A stretch of 64,000 nucleotides of DNA from the NCBI GenBank assembly GCA_037447655.1, contig JBBHKE010002286.1:102609-166608 (forward strand), read 5' to 3'. Below are positions 21,612 to 31,501 of the stretch, in pieces. Within the stretch, counting starts at the first letter, position 1; each line of letters opens with the position of its first letter. The DNA comes from Zygnema cylindricum. Taxonomy: Eukaryota; Streptophyta; Zygnematophyceae; Zygnematales; Zygnemataceae. The notes under the pieces were generated by a model. The model did no database searches and was not told where the DNA came from. It was given only the letters and a program-made list of their open reading frames with translations. The position numbers and the translations under genes were made by a program.

Positions 21612-21766
21612 TAAAAGATTTATATTTAATATTTTTTTTTATCATGTTATTAGTTTTTTAATATATGGTGAAGGTGAGGTTATCAACTTCAACCTTTGTA
21701 TTTTGTTGTTATTTTCAGAAACATGTTTTAATACATTTTTATGCATCATTTGTCAAATCAAAACTA

Positions 21767-22215
21767 CGTCGTGAATCGCTGTTAGTGTAAAGAAATTATT
21801 AGAGTATTGAAACAAATAGTGTTATGAACTCTATTTTGAATTCAAGGGCCTTGGCCAACAAAAAAATAATTTATACATGTAACATTAATTTGGATACACA
21901 TTCCCATATTGTAGTCGATATAGGCCGTGTTCGCATAGTCAGCGTTTGAACATGTGAGAACAGGTCGGGCGATTTTTTACCGTCTTTATTACTTAGAATG
22001 AAATTTGAGTGCGCTTTCTTATATCGACCCACTCACTTTCCCACGTCGACTCAGTTATCTGATACCTTTTTGATCGTTTGTATGAAATAATGATAATTGA
22101 CCCTAATTAAACCGTACCTATATTAGTGTGAAGGAAAATATAGGTACCATTTTAGGTTCGAGGGTCAAAATTTAGGGGTGCCAAATTAGTGTTATTAACA
22201 CAGCGATTCACGGTG
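21767..22215. mobile_element. TA-target MITE (family C, long form), copy 2
   Basis: TIRs (C)GTCGTGAATCGCTGTTAG and GCGATTCACGGTG, with TA on each side. It lies upstream of exon C of unit 3. Unit 4 has the same insertion at the same place (27534), so it predates that duplication. No coding capacity. Confidence 0.75.
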
Positions 22216-22453
22216 TACCTATCGAGAAAGAAAACGGGTTCAATAAATTTTTAACACATACTGTTTTTGAGAAGAAAACAAGTGTGGTGATATTTTAATA
22301 TGTTGTTTCTATATCAAAACTACATCGCGCGAATGTAATTTTGTTTTTACATGTTTTTAATATACTTTTTCAGGTTAGCTCTCTGAAAAGGTTAAGAAAT
22401 TTGAAATGCATTTATTTCTGTTTAATTATACATTTCATTATTTTCTTTTTCAG

Positions 22454-22580
22454 TTCAAAACTACGTCTCCGAAAAAGAACTGTTTTCAACCATTCTTGAG
22501 CGTTGTTCCCCTTGAAAGCTCCTTGGAATCACAACCACTCTTGAGAGTTGATCCCCTTGAAAGCTCCATGAAATTTGAAG
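22454..22580 (+). CDS. VAP/MSP-domain exon C, unit 3, with 45-bp internal duplication
   Basis: A 127-nt exon, phase 0 to 1, acceptor TTTTTCAG and donor GAAG/GTATTT. It starts FKTTSPKKNCF, followed by two 15-residue repeats: QPFLSVVPLESSLES (22487-22531) and QPLLRVDPLESSMKF (22532-22576). It aligns with exon C of units 0-2, but YCVRPN has become NCFQPF and the VPP.S strand is duplicated. The 45-bp size keeps frame and both splice sites. Whether an MSP fold tolerates this is unknown. Confidence 0.75.
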
Positions 22581-22854
22581 GTATTTATTTACTTTTGACG
22601 TATTTATTCTCTTCGAATCCCGTCCTCTATTTACTGTTCCTGTTTACTGATCCTGTTTACTATTCCTAGGAGTATAGCCACAAGTGTTTTTAGGCTTTTT
22701 TTAACAGTCCTACATACAATTATAGACTGAAGAAAGAATCAGTTGTTGTAAAATTTAACGTGCTCGTGACAAAAGAGGATCTGCTTAGTGGCTGTTAGTA
22801 CTTTTGAAGTATGGTGGATGCCAAGTCACAAACTTTGTAGATATTACAAAACGA

Positions 22855-22995
22855 AGTGCGAGAGGGAGAGATGAGAAATATGAGAATAGGAAAGAGGGAG
22901 AAATGGGAAAGTGGCGGATGGGAGAGGGAAAGCTGAGCAGTGGGAGAAGAGAGTGGGAGAGAGGAATGTGGGAGAGTGGGAAAGGGGGAGAGTAT
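22855..22995. repeat. Purine-rich tract in intron C-D, unit 3
   Basis: A/G-rich GGGAGAG block interrupted at its right end by the LTR element beginning near 22996. The rest of the purine block resumes at 25332. Confidence 0.85.
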
Positions 22996-23399
22996 TGCAC
23001 TAGAAGTCATTGCAACAAGGAAGGTATGTTGACAAATAGATTAGAGCAAAAGACAAAATATTTTTTTTATTGTAATGAAATTGATGACTTATCTAAAATT
23101 ACAAGCCACTTAAATATTCAAAGAGAATATCACGAGAGTGACTTCTTAAGATCCAAAGAGCTAGGGTAAGGACAAGAGACCTTTGTTTCTCGGAGAACCA
23201 AATTTTCTTTCTAGATGCTAGAGTCTACTCGTTAGTAAGAGACAAAAAGGGATGAAATAAAATAACTTAGATCACGAATACCAAATTGTTGTGAATTACA
23301 GAATGTTAATCTACCTCGTTCAAGTAGAGAATAAGCGAGAGATTCAAGAGTGAGATTAAGAATAACAGTCTAAGCTTCTAACAGTGACTAATTCTAACA
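22996..23399 (-). repeat. 3' LTR (minus orientation) of unit 3 LTR element
   Basis: Reads TGTTAGAATTAGTCACTG from its right edge on the minus strand. It aligns along its length with 24879-25331 and with 28663-29037 in unit 4. Confidence 0.6.
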
Positions 23400-23838
23400 C
23401 CCCCGCTCTTGGTTAAAAGCGAACCTGGAAGTCACAAAAAGTCGTGATGGCAGAGCCGTGTGTTAGGCCCCTCCCTCCCTCCCTCCCTCCCTCTCCCTCC
23501 CCCTCTCCCCTTCCCCTCTCCCCCTCTTTAGAGTTGCGTTGTTGTCGAGGAAAATCGTCATTGGAGGCCAAAGGGGAGAAGTAGAAGTAAACCGATCAAA
23601 GCGTGATGATACGAGATGGGAGGCATTGAAGTTGGCAATCAAAGAATCGGTCGATTTGGTGGCCTTGTTGAGGCAATGAGGAGAAAAAACGGATGCAGCG
23701 GGTATTAAAAGTCAGGCGGCGACAAAGTAAATCGAACGGTCGGTAATGTATCAGGCATCGTCGGATTTAGAGTAGAAGAAATTGAACTATACGTGCTGAG
23801 AAGCATTGGAGAGTGGGCGTGGGCATAGACCTATGGTC

Positions 23839-24434
23839 GAGGGTAGACAAATGGATTTGTGGGGGCGAAAGATTCGGTGTCGCTTGATGCAGTCTTGGAA
23901 GTGATAAAATTCACGCCCACCACTTTGTTCATGGCCACCTGTACGGCAGAGACCACCTTCACGGTCTTGTTTACATTTGAGAGTAAGACAAATGTCAATG
24001 ACGTGGTCGGTCGCACGGTAGGAGGAGGAACTCTTTGAGGGCCAAGTGGGACGGGGAATAGTGGGCCAAAGGGATGCTTAGAACTGCATCTTTGTGGACG
24101 AAGTTGGCACTGAGAGATGGGATTGTGACAATTGTCGAAGAGTTGCCATGGGTTGTCAATGGATGAACGAAGGATAACAGGAGGCAGGCATGTCACCTAT
24201 GTTTGCGGAGATAACATCCTTGTCGATGATGGTAGCATTAATGCTCTTCAAGCGGCCAGCCAATGTTTTGATTTTGTGAATGGAAGCTTGGATAGACTTA
24301 GTAGGAAGTTTGTTGAGTTGCGACGAAGTAGGAGTTTGTTTGACCAGGATTGATTTCGTACGCATAGGAAAAGAGAGCCAATGTGACATGACCAAAAGTG
24401 GCGTCGTGAATAAGGGCGATTTGCAAAGTTTCAA
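23839..24434 (-). pseudogene. Gag-like fragments of unit 3 LTR element
   Basis: On the minus strand, LKSINATIIDKDVISANIGD then MPASCYPSFIHSLTTH resembles the conserved end of copia gag (UBN2), where a ...LP..Y..F..SL motif is typical. Further pieces (SLTFVLLSNVNKTVKVV) lie in another frame. Stops and shifts break it. Closely matching sequence is found at about 29620-30330 in unit 4. Confidence 0.5.
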
Positions 24435-24538
24435 GGGCGACGATTGGACGAGGAGGAGCCTCCACGTTACGAATGAGCTAGGCAGATTTGGCGGTTTTGC
24501 GGCGACGTCTGAATTTTCATCGTCACTACACCGTGAAT

Positions 24539-24744
24539 CGCTATTAGTGTTAATGTTTTTTCGTCTCTTTAAACATCTTTTCTCCGTACACGAATGTCAG
24601 TTCTTAGATCTGACGGTTTCGATTAAAAGGTAAGGTTCTCAGTTTCCGATTGACGGTCTTAAATTGAAAATTGGACAAGAGTGTACGGATAAAAGATGTT
24701 TTAGGTGGCGATAAAATTGTTAACACTAATAGCGATACGCGGTG
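24539..24744. mobile_element. TA-target foldback MITE (family C, short form), copy 3
   Basis: About 206 bp between TA dinucleotides. CACCGTGAATCGCTATTAG at the left matches the complement at the right. The interior also pairs (CATCTTTTCTCCGTACAC against GTGTACGGATAAAAGATG), so nearly the whole element folds back. It is inserted in the LTR element of unit 3 at a place not occupied in unit 4. Confidence 0.8.
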
Positions 24745-24878
24745 TACCATTACTAATGGACCATAGTTTTTAACGACGCAGAAGATGTTCGATTCGATAT
24801 ATCCACCCATAGAAGATCCGTGCCGTTAAAGTTAGCAACAATACCTATTTTAGCGTTGCCGTGGCCATAACTTATTAT

Positions 24879-25331
24879 CGCACTAGAAAACATGTCAACG
24901 TACAAAAGGAAGGTATGCAAACATATACATAAGAGCAAAAGATTGAAGAGCTTTTTGATTGTAGTGAAATTGATGAATTGCCCAAAAATTACAAGCAACT
25001 TTAATATCTAGAGACAATGTGATGAGAGTGACGCTTCGAGACCCAAAGTTCTTTCGTGATATGGAAAGGTTATTTGACTCTTCAACCGGAAAGGTTAAGT
25101 GCAAGAGATGTTGGTTTGGGGGTGGTAGAAGAATCCAATCTGCTTTCTAGATGCTAGAGTCTACTCATTAGAAAGAGACAAAAAGGGAAAAATTGAACTA
25201 AGTTAGATAACTAGAATTCTGTGTGTTACACAATGCTAGTTTGTGTCATTAAAGGAGAGACTGAGAGAGAGAGACTTAGGAGTGAGATGAAGAATAAGAG
25301 ACTAAGCTTCTCACAAAGACTAAGTCCAACA
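24879..25331 (-). repeat. 5' LTR (minus orientation) of unit 3 LTR element
   Basis: 453 bp, similar to 22996-23399 with several indels. It begins TGTTGGACTTAGTC on the minus strand. Clear divergence between the two LTRs suggests an old insertion. Confidence 0.6.
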
Positions 25332-25861
25332 GAGAGAAGGATGAGGTGAATGGCGAGGGATAGGGGGAGACTCCTCCATCGTTGATTATGCTTCCATCAG
25401 TCATTGTAACAATATGTAATCTTTATTTATATCTGTTTTTAATTTTAGTTTGTTGGAATTATGTGTTTAACAAAGTCCAAAGTTCGAAGAAATTAAAAAT
25501 ACATATGCCTTGAATTTATTGTTAATGGTGTACTTAACTTTAACTAATATAATGAATATTATCATTAAAAGAGTTTTCAAATGTATTGTGGATAGTAACA
25601 AATTTTGTAAAATACATTGTAAGAATTAGTTGTATGTATTTATGAATGATTACTGTAACGTTTGTTACAATTCCAATTACGATTGCAATCCTCATTACTG
25701 TCTGTTATTACTGTTTTATGGTGAATATGGCTTTGACTAATTGTTGTAAAGTTTATCAAATTACATTTACAATTGCTATCGTCGATAATGATTGTCGTTG
25801 TTGTTTTTTTTTTTTTTTTTTTTTTTGTTTTGTTAACTTTGTGGATGTTTTTGTTGCTCAG

Positions 25862-25977
25862 GTACGTCGGAAGTACACAGGGAAATTTCAGACAATATGT
25901 CATGTAAGGACAAATTTTCCGTACAGAGTGTTGTGGTTTCCGAGGATTTTTTGCGGGACGGTGTGTCACAAGATTCG
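25862..25977 (+). CDS. VAP/MSP-domain exon D, unit 3
   Basis: A 116-nt exon, phase 1 to 0, acceptor TTGCTCAG and donor GTGAGA. With the carried G it reads GTSEVHREISDNMSCKDK then FSVQSVVVSEDFLRDG and ends VSQDS. The MQAQ block of units 0-2 is replaced by TSEVH, shared with unit 4, while CKDKFSVQSVVVSE is unchanged. Confidence 0.8.
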
Positions 25978-26749
25978 GTGAGATTTATTTTTTTCCAGAA
26001 TCTTTTAGGGATGGTAAGGGTTGTTTCCATATTGTTGTTGGTTTCTCCTTTCTGCTAATTTTTTTGTCCATTATTAAAGTTGGTCTTCGAGAGCAAGGTT
26101 CCTTGAGACAATCAGTTAGAAGTTTTTTTCGAAGACCGGTGGGAATAAAGTTTTTTCGAAACTTGTAATAGATTGACTTTCTTCTTTTTTAGGTTTGTGT
26201 AAAACACTTGATGAAAGAAGGATAGATTAACTCAGGCTTGTGGAAGGTTAAACTGAGTTTTTTGGGGTTTATTATGGTTTTCAATAATTCTTAGGGAGTT
26301 TTAATGTTGATCGATGCAATTATTGAACCACATGGAAACAAAATGTTTTGTACAAAACTTTTTGGAATAAAATCATAAGTATAGTGGAGTCCAAATAAGC
26401 ATCCATTTCTCATATTTCTCCATAATAAGTTTTGCCCTTATCTTTTACTAGAAAATTATGAAGTTAGGGTATATGATTACATAATTTTGTTTTTTGTGGA
26501 CATAAGCGAGGTTTTCTTTTCGTGAAAATCTAATTTTACATCTTTTAACAGCTTCTAAATCAAAACAAGCTGAGGCTTATTTTTCTTCTAAACAAACCCC
26601 CAAAAAAGTTAAAAAAAGTCAAAATATTATTCGGCGTTTGCAAAAACTATTAAGAAAAATATTGCATTACTATACTGTATGAATCTCCTCTTCTACTATT
26701 TTCCAAAAGTTTCTTAAAATTCTCTGTCATTTTTCAAATACTCTCTCAG

Positions 26750-26881
26750 TTTATCAAGGAGAAAGGAAAATATATCCAAAAGACAAGATTTGGAGTGGTC
26801 TACACCGCTTTGCCAAAGGAAACTCCTTCGTCAGATTCTGAGTCAAACGAAAAAACATTTGCGGAAAAAAAACTCCAACAG
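26750..26881 (+). CDS. VAP/MSP-domain exon E, unit 3
   Basis: A 132-nt exon, phase 0 to 0, acceptor CTCTCAG and donor CAG/GTATGT. It reads FIKEKGKYIQKTRFGVVY, then TALPKETPSSDSESNEK, and ends EKKLQQ, one codon longer than in units 0-2. Confidence 0.8.
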
Positions 26882-26934
26882 GTATGTTGTAACATACTAA
26901 CCTTTAAACAGTTTTTTTTTTTAAGATATAGTCC

Positions 26935-27045
26935 CCAGGCCCTCCCTTGGCCCCCCTTTCCCTCCCCTTCCCTCCCCTTCCCTCCCCTTCCCTCCCCTCC
27001 CTGTCCCTCCTCTCCCCTCCTCTCCCCTCCTTTCCCTCCCTTCCC
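26935..27045. repeat. CCCTTCCCTCC pyrimidine tract after exon E, unit 3
   Basis: C-rich CCCTTCCCTCC repeats directly after the exon E donor region. The same block follows exon E of unit 2 (21300-21400) and unit 4 (34434-34527). Confidence 0.9.
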
Positions 27046-27106
27046 CGAAAAGACAAAAGACATGAAGAATCCTAAAAAAAACCCACCATCCCTCTCTCCC
27101 TCTCCC

Positions 27107-27116
27107 NNNNNNNNNN
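27107..27116. other. Assembly gap (10 N)
   Basis: Ten N residues after CCCTCTCCC. In unit 4 the matching place (about 34620-34641) is a long poly-C run, so the gap most likely hides a C homopolymer, and its true length is unknown. Confidence 0.95.
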
Positions 27117-27219
27117 CTTTTACATAATTTTGAACAAAACTATTTATTGTTGTTTTATGTTTCCAACTAGGAAAACTTGAAAGAAAGGATCCTCTCCTCC
27201 CTTCCCCCCTTTTTCTCCC

Positions 27220-27378
27220 TAATCTGTAATGCCGAGAAATGGTTTCCATTCGTTTAAAATATGCTACACTTAAAAGCGGAACGGCATAGATCCTCATTTC
27301 CGTTCCGTTTTCCGTCACACATTCCTGATTTTCTTCTGTAAAATCCATGCAGGAGAGCTTCCGTTTTTTGGCGGACAA
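27220..27378 (-). other. Conserved minus-strand frame of unknown nature, copy 2
   Basis: The minus-strand frame reads MSAKKRKLSCMDFTEEN, then ECVTENGTEMRIYAVPLL, then RHYRLGRKRGEG. It differs from copy 1 by substitutions and a 15-bp in-frame segment (AVPLL region). Family not recognised. Confidence 0.3.
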
Positions 27379-27533
27379 TAAAAGATTTATATTTAATATT
27401 CTTTTTTATCATTTTATTAGTTTTGTAATGTATGGTGAAGGTGAGGTTATCAACTTCAACCTTTGTATTTTGTTGTTATTTATCAAAACAAGTTTTAATA
27501 CATTTTCATACATCGTTTTTCAAATCAAAACTA

Positions 27534-27990
27534 CGCCGTGAATCACGTTTAGTGTGAAGAAATTATTAGAGTATTGAAACAAATAGTGTTATGAACTCTA
27601 TTTTGAGTTCAAGGGCCTTGGCCAACATAAATTAGCGTTATTTATACATTTAACACTAATTTGGATACACATTCCCATATTGTAGTCGATATAGCATGTG
27701 TTCATATAGTCGACGTTTGAACATGTAAGAACACGTTCGTGCGATTTTCCACCGTCTTTATTACTAAGAAAGAAATTTGAGTGCGCTTTCTTATATCGAC
27801 CCATTCACTTTCCCACGTCGACGACGTTATCTGATACCTTTTCTCATCGTTTGTATGAAGTAATGATAATTGCCACTAATTAAACCGTACCTATATCAGT
27901 GTGAAGGAAAAAAATAGATTCCTTTTTAGGTTCAAAGGTCGAAATTTAGGGGCGACAAATTAATGTTATTAACACATTGCGATGCACGGT
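27534..27990. mobile_element. TA-target MITE (family C, long form), copy 4
   Basis: Starts CGCCGTGAATCACGTTTAG after TA and ends near GCGATGCACGGT. It is orthologous to copy 2 (21767-22215) by position and sequence, so it was copied with the unit. The right TIR has lost bases. Confidence 0.7.
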
Positions 27991-28250
27991 ACACCTCTCG
28001 AGAAAGAACACGGGTTCAATAGATTTTTAACACATACTTTTTTTTAGACCAAAACTAACGATTCAAAAAGAAAACAAGTGTGTTGATATTTTAATATGTT
28101 GTTTTTATATCAAAACCACGTCGTCGAGAATGTAATTTTTTTTTTATACATTTTTAATATGCTTTTTCAGGTTAGCTCTCTGAAAAGATTAAGAAATTTG
28201 AAATGCGTTTATTTCTGTTTAATTATACATTTCATTACTTTCTTTTTCAG

Positions 28251-28368
28251 TTCAAAACTACGGCTCCGAAAAAGAACTGTTTTCAACCATTCTTGAGCGT
28301 TTTTCCCCTTGAAAGCTCCTTGAATCACAACCACTTTGAGAGTTGATCCTTAAACTCCATGGAATTTG
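28251..28368 (+). pseudogene. VAP/MSP-domain exon C, unit 4, broken
   Basis: Aligned with exon C of unit 3 including the 45-bp duplication, starting FKTTAPKKNCFQPFLSVF. Small deletions (for example TTGGAATC to TTGAATC) shift the frame and give a stop near 28345. The end has also lost the AAG before the donor. It cannot be translated as in unit 3. Confidence 0.8.
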
Positions 28369-28662
28369 GTATTTATTTACTTTGATTTATTTATTCTAAT
28401 CCCATCCCATTTACTGTTCCTGTTTATTGATCCTGTTTACTATTTAGGAGTTTAAACTACGCGCTTTAGCTTTTTTACAGTCCTACATACAAATTATAGA
28501 TTGTAGAAAGAATCCTGTTGTAAAATTTGGCTGTTGTAATTTCAAAAAAATCAAGAAATCCAGGCATTACAAACTCGAAAATGAAAATAAGAATAGGAAG
28601 GGGAGAAATAATCCGGAAGAAAAAGAAATGGGAGAAAATAAAATAAAGTGGAAAAAGAAAGT

Positions 28663-29037
28663 ATTCACTAGAAGTCATTGCCGACAAAATTATGTTGACA
28701 TGTTGGAGACAACATTTTTTTTTTTTGTGTGAAATTGTGTCTAAGGTACAAGCCGCCGTATTCAAAGGGTTATCTGGGCCCAAAGGCTTGGGTTTGAAAG
28801 TTTGGCGGAGGGACAGGAGACCTATGTTTCTTGGAGAATCAAATTTTCTTTTTAGATGCTTGAGTCTACTCGTTAGTAAGAGACAAAAAAAGGATGAACT
28901 AAGTTAACTTAGATCACGAATACCAAATCGCTGTGAATTACAGAAGGTTTATTTACCTCGTTCAAGTAGAGAATAAGAGAGAGATTCAAGAGTGAGATGA
29001 AGAATAGCAGTCTAAGTTTCTAACAAAGACTAATTCG
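28663..29037 (-). repeat. LTR of unit 4 LTR-element remnant (minus strand)
   Basis: Aligns with 22996-23399 (ACTAGAAGTCATTGC at the left, TAGATGCTTGAGTCTACTCG inside). It lies at the same place in intron C-D of unit 4. No second LTR was found to the right. Confidence 0.6.
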
Positions 29038-29351
29038 AAAAGAGAACCTGGAAGTTACAATAAGTCGTGGTGGCGGAGCCGTGTGTTAGGCCGTTAGAGC
29101 TGCATTGTTGTCGAGGAAAATCGTCATTGGAGGCCAAAGGGAAGAAGTAAAAGTAAACCGATCAAAGCACGAGATGGGAGGCATTGAAGTCGGCAATCAA
29201 AGAATCGGTCGATTCGGTGGCATTGGTGAGGCAATAAGGAGAAAAAAAACTTAGTATGCGCGTATCCAAAGTCAGAAGGCGACAAAGTAAATGGAGCGGT
29301 CGGTAATGTATCTGGTATCGTCGGATTTGGAGTGGAGAAAATTGAGCTATA

Positions 29352-29531
29352 CATCGTGTATCGCTATTATCGCTATTAGAGTTAATAATTTTTTTGGTGA
29401 GACCGTCAATCGGAAGCTGAGAATCTTAGCTTTCAATCGCAATTGTCACATCCATAATCCGACAAGCATGTACGGAGAAAACATCTTTTAAGTGACAAAA
29501 ATAACATTAACGATAATAGCGATACACAGTG
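29352..29531. mobile_element. TA-target foldback MITE (family C, short form), copy 5
   Basis: Begins CATCGTGTATCGCTATTA after TA and ends GCGATACACAGTG followed by TG. The unit 3 element at about 23785 (CTATACGTGCTGAG) is the empty site. About 180 bp, self-complementary. Confidence 0.75.
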
Positions 29532-29786
29532 TGCGTGTTGAGAAGCATTGGAGAGTGATCGGCCATGAGGACGTAGGCATAGGCGTATGGTTGAGGGTAG
29601 AAGAATGGATTTGTTGGGACGAAAGATTTGGTGTCGCTTGATGCAGTCTTGGCCGTAAGATAAAATCCACGCCCACCACTTTGTTCATGGCCACCTGTAT
29701 GGCCGAGACCACCTTCACGGTCTTGTTTTCATTTGAGAGTAAGACAAATGTCAATGACGTAGTCGGTCGCATGGTAGGAGAAACTC

Positions 29787-29910
29787 TTTGATGGCCAAGT
29801 GGGAGGGGGAATAGTGGCCAAAAGGAACTCTTTGATGGCCAAGTGGGAGGGGGAATAGTGGCCAAAAGGAACTCTTTCATGGCCAAGTGGGAGGGGGAAT
29901 AGTGGCCAAA
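29787..29910. repeat. 46-bp tandem repeat, about 2.8 copies
   Basis: AACTCTTTGATGGCCAAGTG...GAATAGTGGCCAAAAGG is repeated nearly perfectly three times. The unit 3 element has a single copy (about 24029-24072), so the expansion followed the duplication. Confidence 0.85.
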
Positions 29911-29936
29911 GTGATACTTGGAACTGCATCTTCGTG

Positions 29937-30078
29937 GACCAAGTTGGCAGGGAGAGATGGGACTGTGACAAGTGTCGAAGAGTTGCCATGGGTTGTCAAT
30001 GGACGTCGTAGACCAAGTTGGCACTGAGAGATGGGATTGTGACAAGTGTCGAAGAGCTGCCATGGGTTGTCAATGGAC
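29937..30078. repeat. 74-bp tandem repeat, two copies
   Basis: The unit GACCAAGTTGGCA...GGTTGTCAATGGAC occurs at 29937 and 30011. Unit 3 has one copy near 24095-24160. Confidence 0.85.
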
Positions 30079-30344
30079 GAACGAATGATAACAGGAGAAA
30101 CGCATGTCACCTACGTTTGCGGAGATAACATCCTTGTCGATGATGGTAGCATTAATGCTCTTCAAGCGGCCAGCCAATGATTTAATATTATGAATGTAAG
30201 CTTGGATAGACTTAGTAAGAAGTTAGTTTTTGGGAAGAGTTGAGTTGCGACGAAGTAGGAGTTTGTTTGACCATGATTGATGTCGCACGCGTTCAAAAAA
30301 GAGTCAATGCGTCATCAGCAAAAGTTGCATCGTGAGCAAAAGTA

Positions 30345-30562
30345 CACCGTGAATCACTTATAGTGTTAATGTTTTTTTGGCCGCTTAAAACATTCTTTCA
30401 ATGTGCACTTTCGTTAGATTGAAAATCTGACGGTTCCGATTGATAGACAAGGTTCTCACCTTCCGATTGGTGGTCTTCAATCATAAATCAGACACGTGTA
30501 AATAAAGAAAAGATGTTTTAAGCAGCTAAAAAAACGTTAAACACTATAAGCGATCCACGGTG
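30345..30562. mobile_element. TA-target foldback MITE (family C, short form), copy 6
   Basis: Starts CACCGTGAATCACTTATAG and ends CTATAAGCGATCCACGGTG, with TA on each side. Unit 3 at about 24390 (CAAAAGTGGCGTCGTGAATA) lacks it. About 218 bp. Confidence 0.8.
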
Positions 30563-31133
30563 TATCGTCGTGAATAAGGGTATTGTGCGAAGTTTCAAGG
30601 GCGACGATTGGACGAGAATGAGCCTCATTACGAATGAGTTAGTGTGTGTGCTCATGTGTTCAAGTAAGGTTTTTTTTCCGTCGTTTTCACAGAAAATGGG
30701 ACTCGCGACGATAAAGTCTTACGCCGTACGAAAAATGGGCAAGCACCAAAGTACGTTTTGCGTCATCTTGAACTTGGAAGGTACATCAGTTAGGCGCTAT
30801 TATCATCGCGTCCCACTTTCACGGCTCATCTTCACACTTGCACTGGAATCAAATCGCGATCTGATTTCAATTAAAATAATACCCTTTTGACGAATAGCAA
30901 AACGGTATTGCACGAGTACACGCTATATTTTTCCCTGGTCGTCACGCGCATGTACGTACAAAAATGACAAGCATGTATGGAAAAAATTTGTTGAGGTCTC
31001 GGACCTCCACTTTCATTCATGGGTCCTTTGGAAAAGTTTACGTCATCCTCGTTCCCTCTCTTTCTCACTCGATCGCTCCTCTTTCTCTCATATCTACATG
31101 AGATGCAGCAATAATAGAATCAAATGAAAGATA

Positions 31134-31134
<1 letters not shown>

Positions 31135-31187
<53 letters not shown>
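31135..31187. repeat. (TA)n microsatellite
   Basis: About 25 perfect TA units inside the family A element. The aligned place in 16439-17380 has no such run, so it is a local expansion. Confidence 0.95.
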
Positions 31188-31501
31188 AATATTTTTGGTT
31201 TGAATTTGATGGCATATCGAATGATTAAAGATAAGAAAAAGAAATCTGCAAGCCATGGAGGGATATCTACGTACTGGTGACGTCACATGGAAGCATGACT
31301 TCGCAATGTCACAAAACCCTAAACATCTACAACGTCACAAAAACCTCCACGTCTACAACCGTCGCCGTTTTTGTAGAAGTCACCAATTTTAAAAAGTTTT
31401 GTAGTTGTCTACATTTCGTTTCGTACTCTATCGCACATTTTGTAGACGTCTAAAACTATCACATGTTTGAAGTAATGAAGGCGCAAGTAACGATTGACAA
31501 A

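Larger units (their letters stand above)
22996..25331 (-). mobile_element. Decayed LTR retrotransposon in intron C-D, unit 3 (minus strand)
   Basis: Two similar ends (22996-23399 and 24879-25331) share CTAGATGCTAGAGTCTACTC, GAGACAAAAAGGGA and a CTAAGCTTCT...AACA terminus. In minus orientation the LTR starts TGTT and ends CTAGTGCA. On the minus strand, GAGCGGGGG lies next to the 3' LTR start like a polypurine tract. The interior has copia-like gag fragments. Flanking VAP intron purines (GAGAG) lie on both sides, but an exact target duplication is unclear. Confidence 0.65.
29538..30640 (-). pseudogene. Gag-like remnant of the unit 4 LTR element
   Basis: Colinear with 23800-24480 of unit 3 (TTGTTCATGGCCACCTGTA, GAGTTGCCATGGGTTGTCAA and others) and, like it, best read on the minus strand as decayed copia-type gag. 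It is enlarged by two local tandem repeats and a MITE. No long intact frame remains. Confidence 0.5.

Noticed and set aside
23831-24196. Independent host gene on the minus strand
   Set aside because: The sequence lies between two matching LTRs, is duplicated in unit 4 with stops, and resembles copia gag.
29787-30078. CRISPR-like array
   Set aside because: The repeats are simple head-to-tail tandem duplications without spacers, in a eukaryotic retroelement remnant.
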